64,000 bases of DNA from Pseudonocardia sp. TRM90224 (GTDB lineage: Bacteria > Actinomycetota > Actinomycetes > Mycobacteriales > Pseudonocardiaceae): positions 1 to 64,000 of the forward strand of contig NZ_JAJGSX010000024.1 of the NCBI RefSeq assembly GCF_021245725.1. The letters run 5' to 3'. The notes beneath the pieces are model-generated. The model saw nothing but the letters and a program-made list of their open reading frames with translations, was not told the DNA's origin and did not search any database. Shown here one piece after another: positions 22,557 through 33,200 of the stretch; within the stretch, counting starts at the first letter, position 1; every line of letters starts with the position of its first letter. The translations under genes were made by a program, and so were the position numbers.

Positions 22557-23237
22557 ATGTCACAACGCAAGGCGTTGCCCACTGTCCCGGCCTACCGGCC
22601 GCCCACACCGTCGGAGTACCCGCCGAGCCGGGTGGGCTGGGCGCTGCAACCGCACCGCGCGGCGCTGCTCGTGCACGACATGCAGCGCTACTTCCTGGCG
22701 CCCTACGGCGACGGCGACTCGCCGCTGCCCGGCGTGCTGGCCGGGATCGCCGACCTGGCCGCGCGGTGCCGCGCAGCCGGCATACCGGTCGTGTACACCG
22801 CGCAGCCCGCGCACCAGACGCCCGAGCAGCGCGGGCTGCTCACCGACATGTGGGGCGAGGGCATCGGCGCGGTGAGCGGTTCGCGGCCCGAGCTGGAGCT
22901 GATCGCGCCGGAGGTCGAGCCCGGCCCGGACGACGTGCTGCTGCAGAAGTGGCGCTACAGCGCGTTCCAGCGCTCCGACCTGGCCGAACGGCTCGCCGGG
23001 TGGGGCCGGGACCAGCTGGTGATCACCGGCGTCTACGCCTCGATCGGCTGCCTCACGACGGCCGTCGAGGCGTTCATGCGCGATGTGCAGCCGTTCCTCG
23101 TGGGTGACGCCGTCGCCGACTTCACCCGCGCCGACCACGAGCACGCGATCGACTACGTTGCCCGCCGCTGCGGGGTGGTCACGACCGTCGACCAGGTGCT
23201 GGCCGCGGTCGGCTCGGTCGCGGAGCCCGCCAGATGA
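22557..23237 (+). CDS. dhbB: Isochorismatase, stand-alone catalytic domain without carrier domain
   Basis: Hydrolyses isochorismate to 2,3-dihydro-2,3-dihydroxybenzoate plus pyruvate. At 226 residues it matches only the N-terminal half of EntB/DhbB. Motifs: AALLVHDMQRYFL (catalytic Asp region), LLQKWRYSAFQ, and VITGVYASIGCLTTAVEAF followed by VGDAVADF, the EntB/DhbB form of the active-site loop. The aryl carrier domain usual at its C terminus is absent and is found on the next gene, whose ATG overlaps this stop. The start is ATG 22557; a purine run (GGGGGAA) lies just upstream. Confidence 0.94.
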   Translation: MSQRKALPTVPAYRPPTPSEYPPSRVGWALQPHRAALLVHDMQRYFLAPYGDGDSPLPGVLAGIADLAARCRAAGIPVVYTAQPAHQTPEQRGLLTDMWGEGIGAVSGSRPELELIAPEVEPGPDDVLLQKWRYSAFQRSDLAERLAGWGRDQLVITGVYASIGCLTTAVEAFMRDVQPFLVGDAVADFTRADHEHAIDYVARRCGVVTTVDQVLAAVGSVAEPAR

Positions 23238-24157
23238 CGGCGCCGAGCGGTGGCGAGCTGCGCGCCTCGATCGCGGAGCTGCTGGATGCCGCGCCGTCCG
23301 AGATCACCGACGGCGCCGACCTGCTCGACCTCGGCCTCGACTCGATCCGGCTCATGACGCTGGTGCAGCGGTGGCGCGACCAGGGCATCGAGATCGACTT
23401 CGAGAGCCTCGCCGAGTGCCCGACCGTGGAGAACTGGGAGCGGGTGCTCGCCGCGCGGGCGAAGCCGGAGCCGGTGCTGCTGACCGTGCGCAGGGTGGAG
23501 GAGCTGACCCCGCGCACGGTGCGGGTGACGTTCGGCGGCGGCCGGGTGGACGCGTTCGCGGCCGCCGAACCGGGCGGCTCGGTGACGCTGCTGCTGCCGG
23601 CGGAGGACGGGATCGGCGGCGACGAGCAGCCGCGCCGGTACGCCGCGCGGTACTGCGCGGAGCCCGCCGAGCTGGACGTCGAGATGGTGGTGCACGACGC
23701 CGGCCCCGGCGGGCGCTGGGCCGGGCGGGCGCGGCCGGGCACGCAGGTGCGCGTCGGCGGGCCGCACCCGGCGGCCGCCGTCCCGGCCGCTGCGCAGCTG
23801 CTGGTCGCCGTCGACGAGACCGGCCTGCCGGCGCTCGCGCACCGCCTCGAAGCGCTCGCCGCCGGCACCCGGGTCGACGCCGTGGTCGAGGTGCCCGACG
23901 CCGCGGAGGAACGCGACCTGGCCACCCCCGCCGACCTGCGCGTGCACTGGCTGCACCGCAACAACGGCGCTGCGATCCCGCCCGCGGCGCTACCGACGGC
24001 CGACGTCGCCTGGGTGGCCGGCGCCGCGACCTTCACCGCGAAGTGGCAGGCGGCGCTGCCCGCCGCCCGCTGCGTCACGGAGACCTACCGCACCGACGGC
24101 GCCAACGGTCCCGACGGTCCCGGGGAAGGGCAGGAAAGCCACTTTCAGGCCCTGTGA
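23234..24157 (+). CDS. Aryl carrier protein fused to a siderophore-interacting (ViuB-like) FAD reductase
   Basis: A 307-residue protein. Residues 1-75 are a phosphopantetheine carrier domain with LLDLGLDSIRL (Ser37 as attachment site), the aryl carrier normally found at the end of DhbB/EntB. Residues about 80-295 resemble the SIP/ViuB family: a beta-barrel with RRYAARYC in place of the FAD-binding R-x-Y-T/S motif, followed by a nucleotide-binding part with DVAWVAGAATF (the W-x-A-G motif). The SIP end is short: TETYRTDG replaces the usual G-Y-W-R-x-G. The final residues and the stop codon lie in a palindrome. SIP proteins reduce or release iron from ferric siderophores; the carrier domain would present 2,3-dihydroxybenzoate to the first condensation domain. 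This pairing in one chain is unusual. Confidence 0.85.
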   Translation: MTAPSGGELRASIAELLDAAPSEITDGADLLDLGLDSIRLMTLVQRWRDQGIEIDFESLAECPTVENWERVLAARAKPEPVLLTVRRVEELTPRTVRVTFGGGRVDAFAAAEPGGSVTLLLPAEDGIGGDEQPRRYAARYCAEPAELDVEMVVHDAGPGGRWAGRARPGTQVRVGGPHPAAAVPAAAQLLVAVDETGLPALAHRLEALAAGTRVDAVVEVPDAAEERDLATPADLRVHWLHRNNGAAIPPAALPTADVAWVAGAATFTAKWQAALPAARCVTETYRTDGANGPDGPGEGQESHFQAL

Positions 24158-24183
24158 GGGCCGGAAAGTGGCTTTCCTGCCCT
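24127..24183. repeat. Large palindrome overlapping the end of the carrier-reductase gene
   Basis: The 27-bp arms (24127-24153 and 24157-24183) differ at one pair and are separated by a 3-base loop. The TGA stop (24155-24157) sits at the loop. The left arm encodes the last residues of the upstream protein. No U-tract follows, so a simple intrinsic terminator is not evident. It may act as a partial terminator or mRNA stabiliser before the NRPS genes, or be an inserted repeat element. Confidence 0.85.
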
Positions 24184-24259
24184 CGCCGCAGCCACCCACG
24201 ACCGGCAACCGTCGCGCCGGCCCGTCCCGCCTCGCCGCACGTCCAGGAGTCGAGTTCCC

Positions 24260-27200
24260 ATGCCCGAGAGGTTGCCGGCGACGTCGGCGCAGGCCGGTGT
24301 CTGGTTCGCGCAGCAGCGCGAGCCGGCCAACGCGATCTTCAACACCGCGGAGTACGTCCAGCTCGACGGTCCGCTGGATCGGCTCGCGTTCCTCGCCGCG
24401 CTGGAGCTGACGATCGCCGAGACCGACGCGCTCGGCGTGCGGTTCGAGTCGACGCCCGACGGCGTGGTGCAGGTGCTCGACCCGACGTTGCGGCCGGTGC
24501 CGCAGGTCGTCGACCTCACGAACGCTGCCGATCCGCTCGCCGCCGCGCTCACGCACATGCGCGCCGACGTGGCCGTCCCGCTCGACCCGGCGCAGGGCGG
24601 GCTGGTGGCCGAGGTGCTGTTCGTGCTCGGCGCCGAGCGGCACCTGTGGTTCCAGCGGGCGCACCACACGGTGCTCGATGCCTACGCGTTCTCGATGATC
24701 GGCCGTCGGGTCGCGCAGCGCTACCGGGCCGCGGTCGACGGCCCCGCTGTCGATGGCTCTGCGGTCCCGCCCTCGCCGTTCCGGCCCGTCCGGGACGCCG
24801 TCGCCGACGAGCTGGCCTACCTCGGCTCCACGAAGTTCGTGGCCGATCGGGAGTTCTGGCGCTCCGAGCTGGAAGGCGTCGACGACCCGGTGCGGCTCGG
24901 CGAGGGCAGGGGGCACACCGCGACGGCGGCGTTCCGGCACGTCGAGCGGTTCGAGGGTGATCTCGACGGGCTCGGCGGCAGCTGGGCCGACGCCGCGCTC
25001 GCCGCCGTCGCCGCGCACGTCTGGCGGGTCACCGGCCAGCAGGACCTCGTGCTCGGCCTGCCGACCATGAACCGGATGGGCACGGCTGCGCTGCGCGTTC
25101 CGACCGTCGCGGTGACGGTCGCGCCGGCGCGCCTGCACGTCGACGGCTGGGCGACGCCGCAGCGGCTCGTCGCCGAGGCGCGGCAGATGCTGGCCCGCAG
25201 CCGCAAGCACCATCGGCACCCCGCTGAGCAGATCCGCCGCGACCTGGGCGTCGCACCGGGCCCGTGGGTCAACCTCAAGCCGTTCGCCGACGTGCTCGAC
25301 CTCGGCGACGTCACGGGCACCGTCCAGTACCTCGCCGCCGGCCCCGTCGAGGACGTCACCTTCACGCTGCACCCGCACGACGGCGGCCTTGCGTTGCTGG
25401 TCGACGGCAACGCCGACGCGCACACCGCCGACGAGGTCGCCGGGCACGTCACCGGTGTGCGCCGGATGCTGGAGGCGTTCGTGCAGCGGCCCGACCGGCC
25501 CGTCGGGCGGCTCGACCGGTTGCCGCCCGCGCGCCTGGCGGACCTCGCCGCCACCGCCTCCTGGAGCATCCCGCCGGACCGCCCACGGCTCTCGGAGTTC
25601 CTCGCCGCGCAGGCCGCCAGCACGCCGGACGCGCCCGCCGTCCGCTGCGGCGACGAGACGCTCACCTATGCGGAGCTGGGCGCCCGCGTCGAGCGGGCCG
25701 CCCGCGTGCTCACCGACCTCGGCGCGGGCCCCGAGCACACGGTTGCGGTGGCGATGCCGCGCACCGCGGAGCTGGTGGTCGCGGTGCTCGCCGTGCTGCG
25801 CGCCGGCGCCGCCTACCTCCCGCTCGACCCCGCCTACCCCGCGGAGCGACGGGCGTTCATCCTCGACGACGCCGGCGTCGACCTGGTGCTGACCGGCCCC
25901 GACACGCAGGGGATCGACGGAGCGTTGGCCTGGCAGCCGGACACCGACCTCGGCGAGGCCGAGGGTGTCGAGCTGCGGCGCCCGGCCGGCGCCGGCGCGG
26001 CCTACGTGATCTACACGTCGGGCTCGACCGGCCTGCCGAAGGGTGTGGTCCTCACCCACGACAACGCGGCCGCGCTCGTCGAGTGGGCGGTCGCCGAGCT
26101 GGGCCCGCAGCGCTTGCACCGGACCCTCTTCTCGACATCGCTCAGCTTCGACGTCTCGGTGTTCGAGCTGTTCGCGCCGCTGGCCTGCGGCGGCTGCCTC
26201 GACGTCGTCGACGACGCGCTCGCGCTGGCGAGCACGGATTGGACGGGCACGCTGGTCAGCGCCGTCCCTTCGGTGCTCGCCGCGCTGCTCGAACGCAGCG
26301 GGACGGTCCCGGCGGCGGGCACGTTCGCGCTCTGCGGTGAGGCGCTGCCCGGCGACCTCGTTGCGGCCCTGCTGGCAGGCCGGTCCGACGCCGAGGTGCT
26401 CAACATCTACGGCCCCACCGAGGAGACCGTCTACGCGACGGCGTGGCGGGCCGGCAGCGGCGGCGAGGACCGCCCACCGATCGGGCACGCCATCGGCGAC
26501 ACCCGCGCGTACGTGCTGGACCACTGCCTCCGCCCGGCGCCCGACGGCGTGCTCGGCGAGCTGTACCTGAGCGGCCCCGGTGTGGCCCGCGGCTACCACG
26601 GCCGGGCGGCGCTCACCGGCACGAGGTTCCTGCCCGACCCGTTCGGCCCGCCCGGCTCGCGCATGTACCGCACGGGCGACCTCGTCCGGCGCGATGTCGA
26701 CGGCACGCTGCACTACCTCGGCCGCGGCGACGACCAGGTGAAGATCCGCGGGTTCCGGATCGAGCTGGGTGAGGTCGAGGCGGCGCTGCGGGCGCTGCCC
26801 GGCGTCACGCAGGCCGCGGTGATCGCGGGCGCGAACCGGCTGGTCGGGTACGTCACCGGCGACGTCGACCCGGCCGCCGTGCGGGCCGAGCTGGCGGCGC
26901 GGCTCCCCGAGCACATGGTGCCCTCCGCGCTGGTCGTGCTCGACGTGCTGCCCCAGACCCCGAACGGCAAGCTCGACCGCAAGGCGCTCGCCCTGATCGA
27001 GCCCACCGAGATCGGGACGGGCATCGACGTGCCCGTCGGCGTGCGCGAGGAGCTGCTCGCCGGACTCTTCGCCGACGTCATCGGCGTGCCGTCGGTCGGA
27101 CGCAACGCCAACTTCTTCACCCTCGGTGGCCACTCGCTGCTCGCGTTGCGCCTGCTCGGCCGGATCCGAGCGACCTTCGGCGTGACGCTCGAGGTCGGCG

Positions 27201-27285
27201 CGGTGTTCGAGGCGCCGACGGTCGCGGGCCTCGCCGGTCTGCTCGACGGCACCCGCGGCACGCCGGCCACCCGGCCGGCCCCGGG
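24260..27285 (+). other. NRPS module 1: C(aryl-accepting)-A-T
   Basis: C1 occupies about residues 1-430, A1 450-920, and T1 has its Ser near residue 958. The A1 pocket, aligned by eye to the GrsA positions, reads D-V-F-S-A-C-I-V-Y-K. I do not recognise this as an assigned code. It is close to module 5 (D-V-F-S-V-A-A-V-Y-K), so the two may load the same or a related residue. Confidence 0.7.
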
Positions 27286-30200
27286 CGCGCGCGGCGCCCG
27301 ACCCGCGCTCTCGTTCGCGCAGCAGCGGCTGTGGTCGCTGCACCGCATCGAGGGCCCGAGCCCGACGTACACGATCCCGCTCGCGGTCACGCTCACCGGC
27401 GAGCTGGACGTCGACGCGCTGCGGGTCGCGTTGCGCGCGGTCGTCGAGCGGCACGAGAGCCTGCGCACGCTGCTGCCGGCGGTGTCCGGCGTGCCGTGGC
27501 AGCGTGTGCTCGACGCCGACGCACCCGCGGTCGCCGCGCTCGGCATCCCGATGCACGACGTGGCGCCCGGCGAGCTGCCCGACCGGCTGCGGCAGGCGGC
27601 GCGGGTGCCGTTCGACCTGGCCGTCGACCTGCCGGTCCGGGCCGAGCTGTTCCGCGCCGAGCTGTTCCGCGCCGATCTGTTCCGGGCCGAGCTGTTCAGC
27701 GACGCGCCCGAGCACCACGTGCTGTTGATCGCCGTGCACCACGTCGCCGGCGACGAGTGGAGCACCACGAACCTCGTCGCCGACCTGCTCACGGCCTACC
27801 GCGCCGCCGTGGAGGGCCGGGCGCCGGAGTGGAAGCCGCTGCCCGTCCAGTACGCCGACGTCGCCGCGTGGCAGCGTGCCGCGCTCGGCAATGCCGACGA
27901 CCCGGACTCCGAGCTGGCCCGCCAGCTCGGCTACTGGCGCCGGCAGCTGGACGGCCTGCCCGCCGAGCTGGAGCTGCCGGCCGACCGGCCGCGCCCGCCG
28001 GTGGAGAGCCACGCCGGCCGGGTCGTCCCGTTCGCGGTGGACGACGCCGATGCGCTGACCGCGCTCGCCCGTACCGAGGGCGTCACCGGGTTCATGCTGC
28101 TGCAGGCGGCGGTCGCGGCGCTGCTCACGCGCATGGGCGCGGGCACCGACATCCCGCTCGGCACGCCTATCGCGGCCCGTGGCGACGAGTCGGCGGCCGA
28201 GCTGGTCGGGATGTTCCTGAACTCGCTGGTGCTGCGCACCGACACCGCCGGCGACCCGACGTTCCGCGAGCTGCTCGCCAGGATCCGCGCCACCGACCTC
28301 GCCGCGTACGACCACGCGGCCGCGCCGTTCGAGGCCGTCGTCGACGCCGTGGCCCTCGACCGCTCGCTCGCGCGACACCCGCTGTTCCAGGTGATGATCA
28401 CCCACCAGCACCGGCCGGCGCCGCCGCAGGGTTTGGTGACCGGGGTCGAGCTGCTCGACATCGGGACGGCCAAGTTCGACCTCACGATCCGCACGATCGA
28501 GCAACCCGGCGAGACGCTCGGTGAGATCGAGTACGCGACCGACCTGTTCGACCACGGCACGGTCGAGTCGCTCGCGCAGCGGCTGTGCAGGGTTCTCGCC
28601 GCGCTCGCGCACGACCCCGACCAGCGGATCAGCGCCGTCGACCTGCTCCTGCCCGGGGAACACGCCGGTGCGGCCGTCGAGCGGCCGCTGCCGGCCGCGA
28701 TGCTGCCGGAGCTGCTCGCGCAGCGGCTCCCGGTCTCGGGCGGGAGCGTCCGCTGCGGCGACGTCGAGCTGTCGCACCCGGCGTTCTCGACGCGAGCCGA
28801 CCGGCTCGCCGCGCACATGGCCGCTGCTGGCGCCGGCCCCGGCAGGGTGGTGGCGCTGCTGCTGCCGCGTTCGGTCGACCTGGTCGCCGCGATGGTCGCC
28901 GTGCACCGCAGCGGCGCCGCCTACCTGCCGCTCGACCCCGACTTCCCGGCCGACCGGCTCGCCTACACGCTCGCCGACGCCGCCCCCGTGCTGCTGGTGA
29001 CCGACTCCGCGACCGGCGTCGATGTGAGCGGCCTTCCGCGGCTCCTCCTCGACGACCTGCCCGCCGCGACCCCGCCGTTCGCCGCTGTCCCATCCCATCC
29101 GGACGCCACCGCGTACGTGATCTACACGTCCGGCTCGACGGGCCGGCCGAAGGGCGTCGCCGTCACCCACCGCGGCCTGCTGAACTTCCTGTTCTCGATG
29201 GCCGAGCAGCTGCAACCGGGCCGTGCCGACGTACTGCTCGCCGTCACGACGGTCGGCTTCGACATCGCGGGTTTGGAGCTGTTCCTGCCCCTGCTCGCCG
29301 GCTCGGGGCTGGTCGTGGCCGGGCCCGACAAGGTCGGCGATCCGCACGCGCTGGTCCGGCTTGCCCGCGAGCGCGGGGTGACGATGCTGCAGGCGACCCC
29401 GACGCTGTGGTCGGCGCTGGTCGCGCACGACCGCTCGTTCGCGGGTGAGGTGCGCGCGCTCGTCGGCGGCGAGGCGCTGCCCCCGGAGCTGGCGAGCGCG
29501 CTCGCGGCCCGCGGCCCCGGTGCGATCAACCTCTACGGGCCGACCGAGACGACGATCTGGTCGAGCAGCTGGGAGATCACCGGCCCGGCGGTCTCTCTCG
29601 GTGAGCCGCTCTGGAACACGAGCCTGCACGTCCTGGACGAACACCTGCGCCCGGTGCCGTCCGGGGTGGCCGGCGAGCTGTACATCGGCGGGGCCGGGCT
29701 TGCCCGCGGCTACCTGAACCGGCCGGGGCTGACCGCGGGGCGGTTCGTCGCCGACCCGTCCGGGCCGCCCGGAGCGCGGATGTACCGCACGGGCGACCGC
29801 GTCCGGCGCCGCGCGGGGCGCCTGGAGTTCCTCGGCAGGGCCGACCACCAGGTCAAGCTGCGCGGCTTCCGGATCGAGCTGGGTGAGATCGAGGCCGCGC
29901 TGGCCGCGCAGCCCGGCGTCGACGCCGCGGTTGCCGTCGTCCGCGAGGACGTCCCGGGCCGGCGGGCCCTCGTCGCCTACGTGGTCGGCGGCGAGCCGGC
30001 TGCGCTGCGCGCCGCGCTGGCGGCGCGGCTGCCCGACTACATGGTGCCCGCCCACATCGTCGGGCTCGCTGCGCTGCCGCTCACGCCCAACCGCAAGGTC
30101 GACCGCAAGGCGCTGCCCGCGCCGCGGTTCGAGCAGGCCACGACGTTCCGCCCGCCGCGCACACCGGCCGAGACGGTGCTCTCGGGGCTGTTCGCGCAAC

Positions 30201-33200
30201 TGCTCGGCACGCCGGACCGGCCGCTGCCGCCGATCGGCCTCGACGACGGCTTCTTCGACCTCGGCGGCGACAGCATCGTCGCGATCGCGCTGGCGGCGAC
30301 CGCAACGGCGGCCGGCTTGCCGGTCGCGCCGCGTGACGTGTTCCTGCACCGCACCGTCGAGTCGCTCGCCGCGCACGCCGAGCAGGCCTCCCCGGGTGCC
30401 CGGCCGGTGCTCGACGCGGCCGCCGCGCAGCTCCCGGAGCTCGCGGCCGAGTTCCCCGACGCGATCGTCGTGCGGCCCGTGACGCCGCTGCAGGAAGGCC
30501 TGCTCTTCCACGCCGAGCAGGCCGGCGCCGACGACGTCCACACCGTCCAGTGGTTCCTCGACCTGCGCTGGGCGGACGACCGCCCGCTCGACACCGAGCG
30601 GCTGCGCCGGGCCGCGGCGCTGCTGGCGGCGAGGCACGAGACCCTCCGCACCGGCTTCCGCCGCGCGCGCGACGGCCGTCCCGTGCAGGTTGTCGGCGAT
30701 CCGGCCGGTGCCGTCGAGGTGGCGGAACGCGATCTCACCGGAGCCGGTGAGGCCGCGCTGTCGGTGCTCGCCGACGCCGAGCGGGCCCGCCCGTTCGACC
30801 CCTCGACGCCGCCGCTGCTGCGGCTGCTGGTCGCCCGCACCGGGCCGGGCCGGGCGCGGCTGGTGCTCACGCACCACCACCTGATCCTCGACGGCTGGTC
30901 GATCCCGGTGCTCCTGGACGAGCTCCTTGCGCTCTACGCGGACCCGACCCGGCGCGCGGGGGAGCCGCGCACCGCGGCCGCGCACCTCAGCTGGCTCGCC
31001 TCCCGCGACCGCGCCGCCGCCCGCGAGGCGTGGGCCCGATCGCTGGCGGGCCTCGACGAGCCGTCGCTGGTGCTGCCGTCGGCGCCCGCCCGCGGGCCGC
31101 TGCCCGAGCAGCTGGACGTCGGCGTCGACGGCGAGCTGGCCGGCCGGGTGCTCGGCGCCGCACGCGCTGCCGGTGTCACCCCGAACACGCTGCTGCAATG
31201 GGCCTGGGGGCTGGTCGTCGCGCGCCAGCTCGGCCGGGAGAGCGCGGTGTTCGCCGCCACCGCAGCGGGGCGCGACGCCGGCGTCGACTCGGTGGAGCGG
31301 GCCGTCGGGCTGCTGATCAACACGATCCCGGTGCACGTCCGGTTCGGCCGCGGCGACACGGTGGCGCAGTCGCTGCGCAAGCTGCAGGACGAGCAGGCCG
31401 CCCTGCTCGACCACCAGCACCTCGGGCTCGCCGACGTGCAGCGGATCGCCGGTCTGCCAGCGCTGTTCGACACGTTTGCCGTCTACGAGAACTTCCCGCT
31501 CGACGAGGCCGCGCTGGCCGGCATGGAACGCACGTCCGGGATCGCCGTGCGGCCCGTCGGCGGGCGCGACGCCTCGCCGTACCCGCTCGGGGTGGTCGCG
31601 CTGCCGACCGCCGGTACCGGCTCTGCGCTGCGGCTGGTGCTGCGGCACCGCTCCGACGTCGTCGACACCGCGACGGCCGAGGCGTTCGCCGCGCGGCTGC
31701 GGACCGTGCTGGAGGCGGTGGCGGCCGACCTGACCACACCCGTCGACACGATCGACGTCCGCCCGCAGGACGAGCGTGCCGCCGCGTCCGTCCGCGGGAC
31801 GGGACCGCTCGGCCCGCCGCGCGCGACCCTGCCCGAGCTGGTGGCCGCGCACGTCGCCGCCACCCCGGACGCGCCGGCGGTCGCCGACGAGCACACCCGC
31901 TACACCTACGCCGAGCTGGACGCCGCCGCGAACCGCCTCGCATCCGAGCTGGTCAGGCGCGGGATCGGGACCGAGGACGTCGTAGCGCTCGTGATGGCGC
32001 GCTCGGCGGCGCTGGTCGTCGCGCTGCTCGCCGTGCACAAGGCGGGCGCCGCCTACCTCCCGCTCGACCCGGCCTACCCGGCGGCCCGCATCACCATGAT
32101 GTGTGCGGACGCACGGCCGGTGCTGGCGCTGACCGCGGGGGACGCCGCGCCGCCGGCCGGCGTGCCGCACCTCGCGGTGGAGGGCGCGTTCGCCGAGGGG
32201 TCGCTGCCCGCGGCCGCGCACCCCGACAACGCGGCCTACCTGATCTACACCTCCGGCTCGACGGGCACGCCCAAGAGTGTGGTCGTCAGCCACTCCGGGC
32301 TGGCCGCGCTGGGCGCGACCGTGATCGACGGGTTCGGGCTGCGCACCGGCCACCGCGTGCTGCAGTTCGCCACCTCCAGCTTCGACACCTCCGTGTGGGA
32401 GATCGCGATGGCGCTGCTCTCGGGTGCGGAACTGGTGGTGGTGCCGCCGGAGCAGCGGCTGGGTGCGCCGCTCGGGCGGTTCCTGCTCGACGAGAAGATC
32501 ACGCACCTCACGTTGCCGCCCTCGGCATTGGCCGAGCTGCCGTCCGACCTCCCGCTGCCGCCCGAGACGTCGCTGGTGGTCGCCGGTGAGGCGTGCCCAC
32601 CCGAGCTGGTGCGGCACTGGGCGGGCCGCGTAGCGATGTTCAACTCCTACGGACCCACCGAGACCACGATCGACGCCACGCTATGGCGCGCCGACGGTGC
32701 GCCCGGCGCCACCGTGCCGATCGGGACCCCCGTCGCCGACACCGGCGTGCTGCTGCTCGACCCGCGGCTGCGCCCGGTGCCCGACGGCGCCGTCGGCGAG
32801 CTGTACGTCTGCGGCAGCGGGCTCGCCCGTGGCTACCGCGGCCGGCCCGGCCTGACCGCCGAGCGGTTCGTCGCCGATCCGGTGCACGCCGGCGGGCGGC
32901 TCTACCGCACCGGCGACCTGGCCCGCTGGCGGAATGACGGCGCGCTGGAGTTCGCCGGCCGCGCCGACCAGCAGGTCAAGATCCGCGGGTTCCGGGTGGA
33001 GCCCGGTGAGGTCGAGACGGCGCTGCGCGCGCTGCCGGACGTCGGGCAGGCCGCCGTGATCGAGCGCGACGGGGTGCTCGTCGCGTACGTGACCGGCTCC
33101 GTCGAGCCGGCCGCGACCAGGTCGGAGCTGGCCGGTGAGCTGCCCGAACACATGATCCCGACGTTCGTCGTTGTGCTCGCCGCGCTGCCGCTCACCCCGA

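Noticed and set aside
30400..31760. Epimerase domain after module 2, suggested by the GGDSI carrier motif
   Set aside because: The following domain has VTPLQEGLLFHA and HHHLILDGWS, a condensation domain; module 2 loads achiral glycine.
23990..32617. 2,875-codon minus-strand open frame opposite the first NRPS
   Set aside because: The translation is Arg/Gly/Gln-rich without any domain, and the opposite strand encodes canonical NRPS motifs throughout.
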